From Impatiens glandulifera (lineage: Eukaryota > Streptophyta > Magnoliopsida > Ericales > Balsaminaceae), in assembly GCF_907164915.1 (NCBI RefSeq), contig NC_061868.1, forward strand, positions 42,919,774 to 42,983,773: 64,000 nucleotides of DNA, read 5' to 3'. The translations under genes and the position numbers were made by a program. The notes under the pieces were generated by a model that was not told the origin of the DNA, ran no database searches, and saw nothing but the letters and a program-made list of their open reading frames with translations. Shown piece by piece: positions 54,418 through 64,000 of the stretch (positions within the stretch are counted from its first letter, which is position 1; every line of letters begins with the position of its first letter).

Positions 54418-57400
54418 TTAAGGAATTCTTACAAGTGAAATAGGTGGAAAATCCCTTCGGATTTGATATCTGGAAAACCCGTCTACTGCAAATAAACACT
54501 TGTATCCATTGATTTCTTTATGCTCACTGCAATCATTCACCAGATGTATTTTTTTTTATTTCCAATAAGATCGTTATGCAATGTATATACAAAACCGATA
54601 AGGAAACTCACTTAAGAAGATAGGTGAAATTTCTCTGGCTTAATTCTCCCAAATGTATACCTTCTTCCTTAGAATACCTATAAACAAAATGCAGAAAAGG
54701 TTAACCAACAGTGTTCTTTTGTTTGAGCCGGAGAAATCAAAATTCAGACTACCTCCAAGGTGAATCGTTTTCACAAAAGCGGGAAACTCCATTCATTGCT
54801 GAGAAGGAATCAATATGAACCCAAGTCTTGTTTTGATCACTTTCAACCTCACCTATACAGAAATTCAATCATCTGTTGTTGAAAATAGAATTTACAGAGG
54901 CATAATAACAATACCTAACAAATGCAATCTTTGAAGAGCATAGCCTCCAGGATAGTTCTCATATGATGCCATGAACGTAACGACAGTAAGACCTAGACTG
55001 TAAAGCAGATCGCAATATTCAATCAGTTGTATTACTGCCCTAATTATGCAGTCCCTCCAAATGAAATTTAAAAAATTCAGCAAACCTGCTCAAGAGTAAC
55101 CCCAGCAAACCAATATAGAGAAATACCCAAGAACCTTTCTTCCTATTATTGAAGCTGAAACAAGTTCAAAGTACAAAATCAATGTAAGTAGGAAGGACTG
55201 AGCAGAAAAAAAACATAAAAAACACACACATTCTACTGGCTGCAGTAGCTGCTGATAAATTGAGCATTGGGATAACACCAATAATAAAGCGGAGTTCCTG
55301 CATCGATGACGAACATGAAAATTCACATACCAATCAATAGAAGACTGATAACAATTAAAGTATGGAAGGAATTAGATTTATTCTCTAAACAATACCTTGT
55401 GCGGAAGTTTGGAGTACAGTATAACAAATGACCAAATCGGAAGCATGTAGGGTAAAAGCCTTCTATCAATAAAAACTCCGAGCTGTAAGTGAAATGCCAT
55501 GTCAGCATAGCAGATTTAGTGATTGGACACATAAGCATGTGATACTATTCCTTTTCATGGTCAGCTAACTTTTAAAATAAGATGTTATTTCCTAATAGTA
55601 AAATACAACAGCATTAATCAATTTTGATTTCAAAGATTTACCAGAGAAAGAGGATAAGCAGCCAACAATGATCGGGGGAGTGCTGAAGTGAAATACCAAT
55701 GAAATGGATGAGTCTGAAAGCTATAAGTGAAGGAACCACCACTATCTATCTATCCATAGAAAGAAGCTCATTTGCTTCCTTAACTTGGGCATGGGCATAC
55801 TCAATTCACTCACTAAACTTTGAAAAATGGCTTACTTCCCCCATCTGTTAACTTCGTTAATGTCATGATATCCTATATTTTAGTCTTGAGATTAAGGAGC
55901 TGCGTAAATTGTGTATAGCTCATTAAGTATTTAATGGAGAATTAAAAAAATGACGACGATAAGTAATTTGAGCCATTTTTAAAAGTAGAAGAAGCAAAAC
56001 AAGCTTCACACAAACTGAGAAAGCAAAATGAGCTTTTCATACAAGGTCAGGAAGCAAATGAACTTCTGTTCTTTTATATAAAAAAGGATACACCCCATTC
56101 AGAACTCCGATTTAGGACAGAATTGAACCAGAGAACTTCAAATTCCGGCCATAGTAACCTTCTCCACATAACAGAATCCACCAGCATCGTAAGACCTGTG
56201 ATGATATCCTTTAAGATCTCAGCGAATATCGGAGCAGTAAGAGATGGAACAAATGAAAAGGTGCTAAAGCTTGTGTTACCAACCTATGCAAAGTAAAGCA
56301 GTCAGAGAGCAAAGTTTAAGTGCCTTCCATAAAGAAACTGATCTAGTCTGCCATAATGCAAAAGTGAATCTCAAACACACCTCCAGCAAAACAATGAGGA
56401 CTCCAGACAAGTAGGAGTTAAAGGCATTCACTAGGCATTTTTTGGAAACAACGGAGTATAATCAGTTCAGGTACAGCATATTGATCATAAATTATGGAAG
56501 AATCTATGAGTTGATGTATGTGAGAGTTTTATGTCAAAACTAGTCGAGGTGCCCAAGACAGTCAATTTATTTTAAATAAAATTGCGAAGTCAAACCAAGA
56601 ATGATAAAAAGAGGAAACGGATCATCAAATAACAGAAAAAAAATGCATAGTTAATTCATTATCGCAGTGTACAATTTTGGAAAGTGTTATTTGTCACCAT
56701 CACATTTCAAAATTGTCAAAGTAAAAAGTGAAAGTGAATTTGTTTGTATTTTGTAAAAATAAGTGTGATTGAACTTTTTTTAGTGTAAAATGCGTGAAAA
56801 GCTGTCAATTTTTTTTATTATGCTACAGAAAAAAATGATTGTGTTTCTAGCCAAATGGACTATTTATTGTCACATGATTTTTTGTATAACAAAAAGGCTT
56901 GTTCAGAAAAAACATATGGTAAAGCTGATAGCAGCAGATGTACCAGTAAGAGCTCAAGGCCAAGTGGTGCAAGCAGCAAAAGAATATCACAGCGAAAGAT
57001 AAGAGTGGCAACAATCTGAAAGCACGAGAGAAATTTGATGTGAAAATGCTCCATGAAACAAGATTAGACTAGTTGTAGTGGTCTAATCATATCGTTTGAA
57101 CCATAAGACTGAGTTCTTGGCACTTGGGGGATATAATACCAAAGAGTTTAATGCTCCATAAAAGGATTCCTGAAGCCAATATCCATATGCCAAATTGACT
57201 GAAATATAAAGGAAAAGCCAAAAAAAGTAAGGTTTGTGATAATTCAACAAACTTTCTCAGAGATAGGGTAAGAAGAGAAAAATCAAGTCACCTAAACCCA
57301 AAGCAAATATATTGGGAAGAGGCCGTGTGCAATAGAAAAGCATGTGAAACTGCACTGCTGTCAAAATCACAAAAAAGAATTCTACTTGGCGACCAAACTT

Positions 57401-59374
57401 GTGCTTAATCTGCTCAAACAAAAAGAAGATTAATATTGGTTATGCTATCAAGAGACTTATTGAGGAAAAAGGAGCATACAAATTGAATAGAGCAATTCAA
57501 GACTATTTATGGGCATTTTACAATGGTGCAACTCTTTATTTCTACAACCACAGAAAGGGTTTTACAGTGGAATCTGTTTAACCCTCAAATGCTGCAATCA
57601 CGATAAGATAAATCCTGAATCTGTTTTTGACCAAAAATCCTCAGGACTTACAATCTATCAAATGTTAAGCTGAAAATATAACAAATTCATTCCTAGCAAG
57701 CCTTCTAGGCTGCATCGATATAAAAGCCGGCACACATACTATATTATAGAAGGCTGACAGCGAAAGAGGGAGAATACATACCTGCAAGCGGAAAAACCGT
57801 AGCATCAACAATATTATAAACCCCAGTGCTAAGCGAACTAGAACAAAAAATTGACAAATTCATCAATTGGATAATGGTACATAGCTATACCAGTTTGTAG
57901 AAGCAAATGGAAAAACTACTGTCAAAAGAATAAATAGACACTTGTATTCAAAAAATCATAAAACGTAGCAGCCACATGCACATCAATAGCCAATATTAAG
58001 GTTATAGTGAACACAAACTAAACCACTGTATCTGGAAGCGCTTTGAGTTTAAGCGGAGGGCCATGACTGTGGGGGTGTCATGCTAGCTCTCCTTTATTAA
58101 AAAAAAAAAAAAAACTAAACCACTGTATAGATATATATTAAGAGTTTTCTAATGCCCGCCAATATAGTGATTTTTCTTAACACATAGAAGTTAGCAGGAA
58201 TATGGAAAAAGGTAGAAGGAACTCCTTGTAAAAAGGTTGGTTGGCCATTCATACCAACTCAAAGCACTTCAATTTCCTCCCCTCTTTTTTGGGTAAGAGA
58301 AGTGAAACACTTAAAAATCAGAAATGAATAACCAAATTATGAAATTCTAAAGCCAAAAAGTATTAAAAATACCTAAAATACATACTCTTTTGACAGATAA
58401 CAGTAGTCATAGTCGCTATTAAACAGAAAAAAAAAGACAGGTTAACTGACCAGCATAAAGACTGTAAATCTTTGGTAGGTGGAGCCAACTGATTACTGAA
58501 GTCGCAGGAAATGCTAGTATTGACACCAATAAAGAACCTAGAAGATCAAGACCACTCAAGAGTGATTTACAAGGAAATCTGTCATCAGTTACAACATCCA
58601 AAATTGGATCTTAAACATTAACATGAAACACATTCCGAATCATAGTAACTTGAGCACATTGATTAGTCAAAGCAAGTCGGTAACCATGATAAAGTACAAT
58701 AACAAAGTTTAAACTAGGGTTTAACAGAAAAAGGGATAAATTTAAAAACTCTGATTAGCTTCTTTGAACTTGTTTTTTAAATGTTAAAGTTTGTATTAGA
58801 TATAATAAGTTGTTACAAAGGCCACTTGCAATAAACTCAACTCAAAGAGACTTTAGGCAAGAACATGGAACTTAATATTACCAATGAAAGTGCGAGGAAC
58901 AACTCCAGGAAACTCCAAATGATCATACTGACATGGATTAAGCAAATGCAATCACAAAGTTAGGTTTATATCCAAGAACAGGTACAAAAAATAATAATGA
59001 GAGCTTAGCTTACATTTTCCAAGTGATGTTGATGATACAGAATATCATGCATTGCCTTGACAACAAAAGCTAAGACGTTAATCAAGAGAATGATTGATTC
59101 ATCTTCAGAATATGTAAAGTAAGAATTGAGTATTCAATTGAAGTTGGATCGATTAAAGGAGATTGATTACCTGTACGTTGAAGCTCTCTTCCACTTTGGT
59201 GTATGGAACGAGGAAGACGTAAAACGCAGCGATTGAACCTAATAGAAGGTCGTAACCTAAGAAATGAAACCACAATTAACTTGAAAAGTCGTTAGGATAC
59301 ATAGAAATGATACTGAAACATATCGTTAACTTGCCGTAAAGCTCCATAAACTTTGAATTCTTTCGATCCATCAT
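54418..59374 (-). CDS. ALG12: ALG12: dolichyl-P-Man-dependent alpha-1,6-mannosyltransferase
   Basis: In the ER lumen this enzyme adds the eighth mannose to the lipid-linked oligosaccharide for N-glycosylation. Nineteen exons: 59335-59374, 59171-59256, 59014-59055, 58882-58927, 58451-58537, 57782-57837, 57292-57409, 57140-57198, 56944-57015, 56284-56347, 56092-56195, 55642-55713, 55396-55482, 55230-55297, 55086-55154, 54915-54997, 54753-54852, 54612-54677, 54418-54526. They total 1428 nt, 475 aa. Signatures of the GT22 family are [12 protein letters not shown] (the luminal catalytic loop), [22 protein letters not shown] and [14 protein letters not shown]. Many hydrophobic helices run through the protein. 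Intron 1 has a GC donor (TTTACG|GCAAGT), required for the frame; all others are GT-AG. The C-terminus (ISLVRIP) is somewhat shorter than in Arabidopsis. Introns hold a MITE and a retroposed fragment. Confidence 0.95.
56676..56860. mobile_element. MITE fragment in ALG12 intron 9
   Basis: Its right end CCAAATGGAC and inner words match the element in NAD-ME intron 5. The left end, ttttggaaagtg, is shorter, so this copy is diverged or truncated. Confidence 0.4.
58015..58128 (+). mobile_element. Short retroposed fragment with 17-bp target duplication and A-tail
   Basis: Identical aaactaaaccactgtat copies lie at 58015-58031 and 58112-58128. Between them is an 80-bp insert ending tgtcatgctagctctccttt-att followed by an A run. 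The A-tail and long target duplication identify a LINE-mobilised retroposon, 5'-truncated. Its 3' end resembles 23205-23255. It lies in ALG12 intron 5. Confidence 0.75.
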
Positions 59375-59778
59375 CTGATGATCCGGTGACGATGATCAAT
59401 GAGTAGTAGTCGTTTCTTTGCTGTACTTCGCCTGAGTTAGTGTTGCCGGCGGCAGAAGTCTTCTATCTCGTTTCTTTGCTCCCTTGATTTTCTTTAACAT
59501 ACAATTTTATCATTGAAGTTTTAAACATTACAAATCAGTCCTTTTTTCTTTTCTTTTATTATTCTCTTTTTATTACATGTGATTTTAAAAGATATTAATT
59601 TATTAAAAGGGTGAACAAACACATGATAAATCATAATTAAAAAAAATTAAAATGAATTTTTTACGATAAATTAAATTGTGAAAGTTAATGTGTTTTTTTA
59701 ATAATAACGGTTTCAAACGAAATTTAGAATGTTACAAATCTTACTGCTGAAATTTAGCGAATCAAATATAATCAAAAT

Positions 59779-60245
59779 TGAGGTTCTTTATTTGGATAAA
59801 TTGAAATTTCAGAAAAAAAAAATTCAAACGATACAAATTAGAGTTTTTTTTATTGTTTAAATTATATAAAACGAGATTTTATAATAATTTTAAAATCCTT
59901 TACCTTATTATTTACGTGATATTTATAAATAAATAAAAATTTTAATGTCACTAATTTAACTAATAAAATTTAGCTTTGCGACAACAAAATGTAGATATGC
60001 CCAACCTCCCTTAGGTCATGAGTTCGGACGAGTCCGTCAGACGACAAATTCTGCGTCTAGTTAAATAGTTAAGTGTGTTTGCGAGCTATGCGTTTAACTC
60101 ACGAAAATTAGTCATACTCTAAAAACGAAACTTAGATTCTAAAAAATTTTAACGAATTTCAGTAATTAAATTAGTAATATTAATTTTTATTTATAATTTA
60201 TAAATATTATTATATAATAAGTTAATAGTTTTAACAATTAAGGTA
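59779..60245. mobile_element. Second copy of the foldback MITE, interrupted by a SINE
   Basis: The left part has aaacgagattttataataat, ttatttacgtgatatttataaataaat and atgtcactaatttaactaa. The right part has the inverted series gaatttcagtaattaaattagtaatatt, ttataaatatta and ttaatagttttaacaatt. It is the family of 15295-15812. The centre is split by about 155 bp of SINE-like sequence. Confidence 0.55.
59974..60130 (+). mobile_element. SINE copy nested in the MITE
   Basis: It shares with 25297-25440 the series gcgacaa, gttcggacgagtccgtcag, gcgtctagttaaatagttaa and gtgtgtttgcgagcta. The box B is degenerate. Target duplications are not clear (ttag at both edges). Confidence 0.5.
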
Positions 60246-60550
60246 AGTAGTTTTACTTAATATATATATATTAAATTTTAATTTATTTATTAAAATAATA
60301 AAATTGTTTACTTAAAAATATATAATAAAATTGTAAAAAATAAATCCTTTATTTGTGTTGGCATCTCGTTTCCGATTACACCTACCGACCGATTTCAATG
60401 TCGAGATCCTAGGGTTTTGAAATCTCAGTGCTTTCTTTCAGAATCGATTCAAACGTCCACTAATCGCTGAAATCAGTTCTAGGGTTCACTTTACCTAATA
60501 TAATTCTATACAATCCAGGGGGTTTTCATTCCACTGGATTTTTCTCAACT

Positions 60551-62501
60551 ATGGACCTCGAACAGAAGCAAGAAGAATACATCGCCTACTTCGTTAAGCA
60601 AGCCTCTTCCCTTAAAGGTTCGTCTCTAGCGGACGTCGTCATTGAAGCGACTTCTCATCCATCACTCTTCGCTTTCTCCGAGATTCTTGCTGTTCCCAAT
60701 GTTACCGAGGTCTGTATTTTTCATTTTTAGCTATCCTGGATACTGTACATGAATTCAGCTCGAAAGCAGACGTATCTCACTCAATCAACAAATTTAAATG
60801 CTCAAATACAATAGTTTGTATACATTATTAAAGAATGTGTTGTAGAAATTTTAGCTATCCTGGGTCTGATTGTTGTTAAACTTGTTTGCAGCTTCAAGGA
60901 ACCGAAAAATCTGTTTATCTTCACTTGCTTCGTCTGTTTGCTCATGGGACATGGAGTGACTACAAAGGTAAGCAAACAATTAGTACCACTTGTGATAATG
61001 TTTGATCAATAGTCAAGGTATTGTTCATGGTGATTTGAATTAGAAGTTGTATTATTATGTCAGTTGATTAAATATAATATCAGTTGTATTATAATGAAGT
61101 CCTATATGATCACACTTGTAACAATTAATACCTATCAAGCTCCCTCATGTTTGTCTGGATTTTATTTATTTAGTTTTGCTTACATGGTATTGAAAGTGGA
61201 GAAAAAGATATTTGGTGGAAGCGACTTTGAACTGTTTATGAAAATCTTACAAAATAGCATATCATGGTTTTCAGATAATGCTGGTCAGCTTCCAGCGTTG
61301 GTACCTGACCAAATCCTCAAACTTAAGCAACTTACTGTGCTTACATTGGCTGAGTCCACTAAGGTAATGTTTTTCATACACTTTCAAATGTCTTTTCACT
61401 GGCATCTTAATCAAGGTTGGAATGGATTTTGGTGTCTTTTAGAGTGCTAATGATTGTTTAACAGTCAGTATGGAGTTTGCTGTTGTTACTTTCTTAAATT
61501 TGTTTGCTCATTCATTACCATGAGTTCAATGTTTTTTTTTCTAGTTAGATATATCATAGTACTTTCTTTAATTTTGATCATTGGGGTCTGATCCATAGTG
61601 TACTTTCCAGGTTTTGCCTTATGATGTGCTGATGCAGGAGCTAGATGTTTCAAATGTGCGGGAACTAGAAGATTTTCTTATCAATGAGTGCATGTATGCT
61701 GTAAGTATTCTACCAAATATACATACCATAGAGAATCAAAGGTTGAAATTCTGCTGATTATTGTATGTTTTGTAGGGTATAGTAAGAGGAAAGCTGGATC
61801 AATTGCGAAGATGCTTTGAGGTTGGTCCTGACTAGCTAGCTGCTACAAGCATATTTTGATCAGAAGGTTTTTAGAATTTGTTTCCTAGTTAAGCATGTTT
61901 TGTTTTTGGTGAATTTTAGGTTCAATTTGCAGCAGGAAGGGATTTAAGACCAGTGCAAGTGGATACAATGATAGAAACATTAGCTAACTGGTAAGGAAGG
62001 AAGGAGGGATTCAATATCTTGCAATTTAAATTTGTGATGGTAAAAATGTAAAGCATCTGAAAAACACACAGGTTGAATACGTCAGATGAGCTTCTTGTAT
62101 CGATCCATGATAAGATAAGATGGGCAGACAGCATGAGTGATTTGGACAGGAAACATAAGAAAGAAGTGGAAGAGAAAGTTGAGGATGTAAAAAAAGTACT
62201 CTCCATAAAGGTCAGTTGAGTATCTTTCGCTTGTTTCACAACACTAAACGCAGCCTAGGTCTAGGGTTGCGATATAGTCTTACTTACGTTGTGGCAGAAG
62301 TTGCACACTATGAGCAGGCAGACGTTGACTTACGAGGGGGGCATGAAGAGATCTTCTCTGGACCTTCTGGAGTGATGGACTTTGAGGAAGAACGCAGCCG
62401 ACCTAAGAGGTATATTTCTTATCTTTTTCATTTTTTATTCGGAAATGGAAAAATGCTGATGTGTAATTATAAAATGCAGGAGGCGCCATCCGATTCCTTG
62501 A
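60551..62501 (+). CDS. CSN7: COP9 signalosome subunit 7 (CSN7/FUS5)
   Basis: A subunit of the nuclear complex that removes Nedd8/RUB from cullins and so tunes CRL ubiquitin ligases, for example in light signalling. Nine GT-AG exons: 60551-60709, 60892-60967, 61275-61363, 61611-61700, 61776-61820, 61920-61990, 62072-62210, 62318-62409, 62480-62501. They total 783 nt, giving 260 aa, the length I recall for Arabidopsis CSN7. A helical N-terminus (MDLEQKQEEYIAYF) precedes the PCI domain, about residues 60-165, with LKLKQLTVLTLAESTKVLPY, LEDFLINECMYAGIVRGKLD and the winged-helix QFAAGRDLRPVQVDTM. A charged coiled stretch (DLDRKHKKEVEEKVEDVKK) and the C-terminal EEERSRPKRRRHP follow, as in plant CSN7. 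The last exon has only seven codons before the stop. Divergent from ALG12. Confidence 0.96.
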
Positions 62502-64000
62502 AAGAACAAGAGTGGAGATCAACAAATGGGGGGTGGGGGCGTGATCTTCTTGTTCTTCGTCCTCCTGCTGAGCCAGCCATGTGCTGGCAATCAGAAACTC
62601 TTTTATTTTTCTCCATGTTTGGAGATTTGATTTGATTACTAGTGGATCTTTTTAGTAGCAAATTCCCCAGAATTTCTTCCTCTTTTTATCCAATCTATTT
62701 GTAGTGTTGTTAGTTACTGGAAGACCCATAGAAGAAGAAAATTACAGTATTCATTTATTTGTTGCATTACTATCTTATGACAACTTACTTAGGTTTGATT
62801 CAAATAAATCAGTTTAAACAAATAAAGACCCAATGATTTGAGTAGCCATATTTGGTGCATTCACAAGGCATAATCGAGATTCATTGGGTCGTTTTCTCCA
62901 TTTATGACTCGAAATGAGTGGTTTAAGGTTCGAATTTACACATTTTTCATATTCCACCAACACACTGTCACAATAGAATGTCACTTGCAACAAATAATTA
63001 TTGGATGTACCATACCCCTGAGAACAAAATAGTGGTATTTTAGTACATATCTTCTTCTTTGGCTCAAAAATTGAAGTATCATACCTTCTTAAACTGAACA
63101 TTCTTTCATCTCAACCATTACACACACTAAGAGATTCTACACTCTCAATAATTTTATGCAACAATGCAGTCCAAAGATTAACTAGGTTCCCAAGATCTTC
63201 AAAACATCAAATTTCCACTTTCCCTTGCAAAATTATAATTTTCTGAAAATACTTGAACACAGCCAATTGGCATGCCTACTTCTCGAACTCATCCCTTTGT
63301 CCTCCCTTTATCCTCGTGCCTTTACCTATTGCTGTTCTGTTCTGATTTTGGTTTCCCCAACCACAAGCTTTTCAGAAAAAGCTGAAGTTGGGTAGGGAAA
63401 AAATAATTTCAGTCCCTTTGCAGTTTACTGGTGATGATGGAAGAAGAAGGAAGCTCGCGAAGAAGAAGGAAGCTCGAGAAGAAGAAGAAAGAAACTCTCC
63501 TCGAAGAAGGTTTAGGGATTTAGAAGGAAGAAGTCTCAAAAGGAGTTGCAATCTTTGTAGGATTTAAGTTTTATATTTGATAACTAAAAAGATGTGGCAA
63601 AAAATAAAAACACGTGTTAGAGGAAAAGCCCCGTATGGTTAAAAAAATGTGTAAGTTCGAAGCTAAAATGCCCCAAATAGCAATTGGGCCATCGAGATTC
63701 ATATAAAAGAAATGCATGAAAACGAAGGACGAGATAAAAAAAAACTAGAGAGCATGAGTCAAATATGTATGCAATCTTACAATCTTTTTTAACGTTGCAA
63801 GAATCACACAGCAATAGTTTCTAAAACCAAAAACCAACCTAAGTATCTTCCTATCACAATTCAACCATTCTATAGAAACAAAGCTTTCCATATCCCTCTT
63901 TGGATCCAAAAAATAAAATAATAACTTGCAAATTTTTTTCAAGGGGAAGAAGAATTCTATCATCACATGCATCTACTCGCTCTGAGAAGAAAACCCCTAA
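62502..64000. other. CSN7 3' flank and unassigned DNA to the right edge
   Basis: No gene could be supported. The minus strand at 62814-63101 has a 95-codon open frame without recognisable motifs. A GAAGAAGAAGGAAGCTCG-type block is repeated at 63440-63490. The minus-strand open frame at 63745-63972 could be the tail of a gene outside the window, but nothing identifies it. Confidence 0.35.

Larger units (their letters stand above)
59375..60550. promoter_or_regulatory. Divergent intergenic region between ALG12 and CSN7
   Basis: The two genes point away from each other with 1,176 bp between start codons. The outer parts must contain both promoters. The middle is occupied by a foldback MITE that itself carries a SINE. 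No TATA box is clearly placed. Confidence 0.5.

Noticed and set aside
56092..56283. An extended ALG12 exon reading [11 protein letters not shown] before GLTMLVDS
   Set aside because: The frame is open, but the family requires [11 protein letters not shown], found in a separate exon (56284-56347) with a proper donor and acceptor, so the stretch is intron 10.
62814..63101. 95-codon minus-strand ORF near the right edge
   Set aside because: No motif, splice continuation or family match could be seen. It is left as unassigned DNA.

Overview
This is a gene-bearing stretch of nuclear DNA from a flowering plant, almost certainly a eudicot. It is AT-rich, its genes have many short GT-AG exons, its intergenic space is full of plant transposons (Helitrons, foldback MITEs, SINE, LINE and Copia relics), and every recognisable protein is closest to well-known angiosperm families. 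I cannot name the species. Exon models were built by hand from reading frame, splice signals and family conservation. In every complete model the exon lengths sum to an open frame.

Layout. (1) 1-656: minus-strand gene for a DnaJ-type CxxCxGxG zinc-finger protein, cut by the left edge. (2) 1133-2753: Helitron with five near-identical tandem 5' ends. (3) 4372-13117: complete 19-exon mitochondrial NAD-malic enzyme gene with a decayed plastid ycf2 fragment in intron 1. (4) 13.1-19.0 kb: transposon-rich spacer with two large foldback elements. (5) 18987-19901: short OCTOPUS/DUF740-like gene. (6) 20-30 kb: spacer with a second Helitron carrying a SINE with perfect target duplications, then a LINE 3' end. 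(7) 30195-32299: mitochondrial acyl carrier protein with a Copia relic in its intron. (8) 33390-33938: PMEI-domain (invertase inhibitor-like) gene. (9) 38091-40928: casein kinase II beta subunit. (10) 42728-45811: small twin-CX9C (Cox19/COX23-like) gene whose first intron holds a broken methyltransferase exon and a ~180-bp satellite. (11) 46248-47279: trihelix transcription factor, divergent from (10). (12) 48313-49125: U/P-type cyclin. (13) 50810-53033: PPR protein. (14) 54418-59374: 19-exon ALG12 mannosyltransferase, with a GC-AG first intron. (15) 60551-62501: COP9 signalosome subunit 7. The rest, to 64000, has no gene I can support.

The genes are unrelated housekeeping and regulatory genes, not an operon. 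Several (NAD-ME, mtACP, the CX9C protein) act in mitochondria. The CX9C, PPR, ALG12 and CSN7 genes look like a block of conserved gene order: their Arabidopsis counterparts, as I recall, lie close together at the top of chromosome 1 (At1g02090 to At1g02160). I saw no convincing previously undescribed multigene system. The most unusual structures are the Helitron with amplified 5' termini that carry tRNA-promoter-like boxes, the 1-kb foldback element bracketed by ~110-bp direct repeats, and the intronic tandem arrays.
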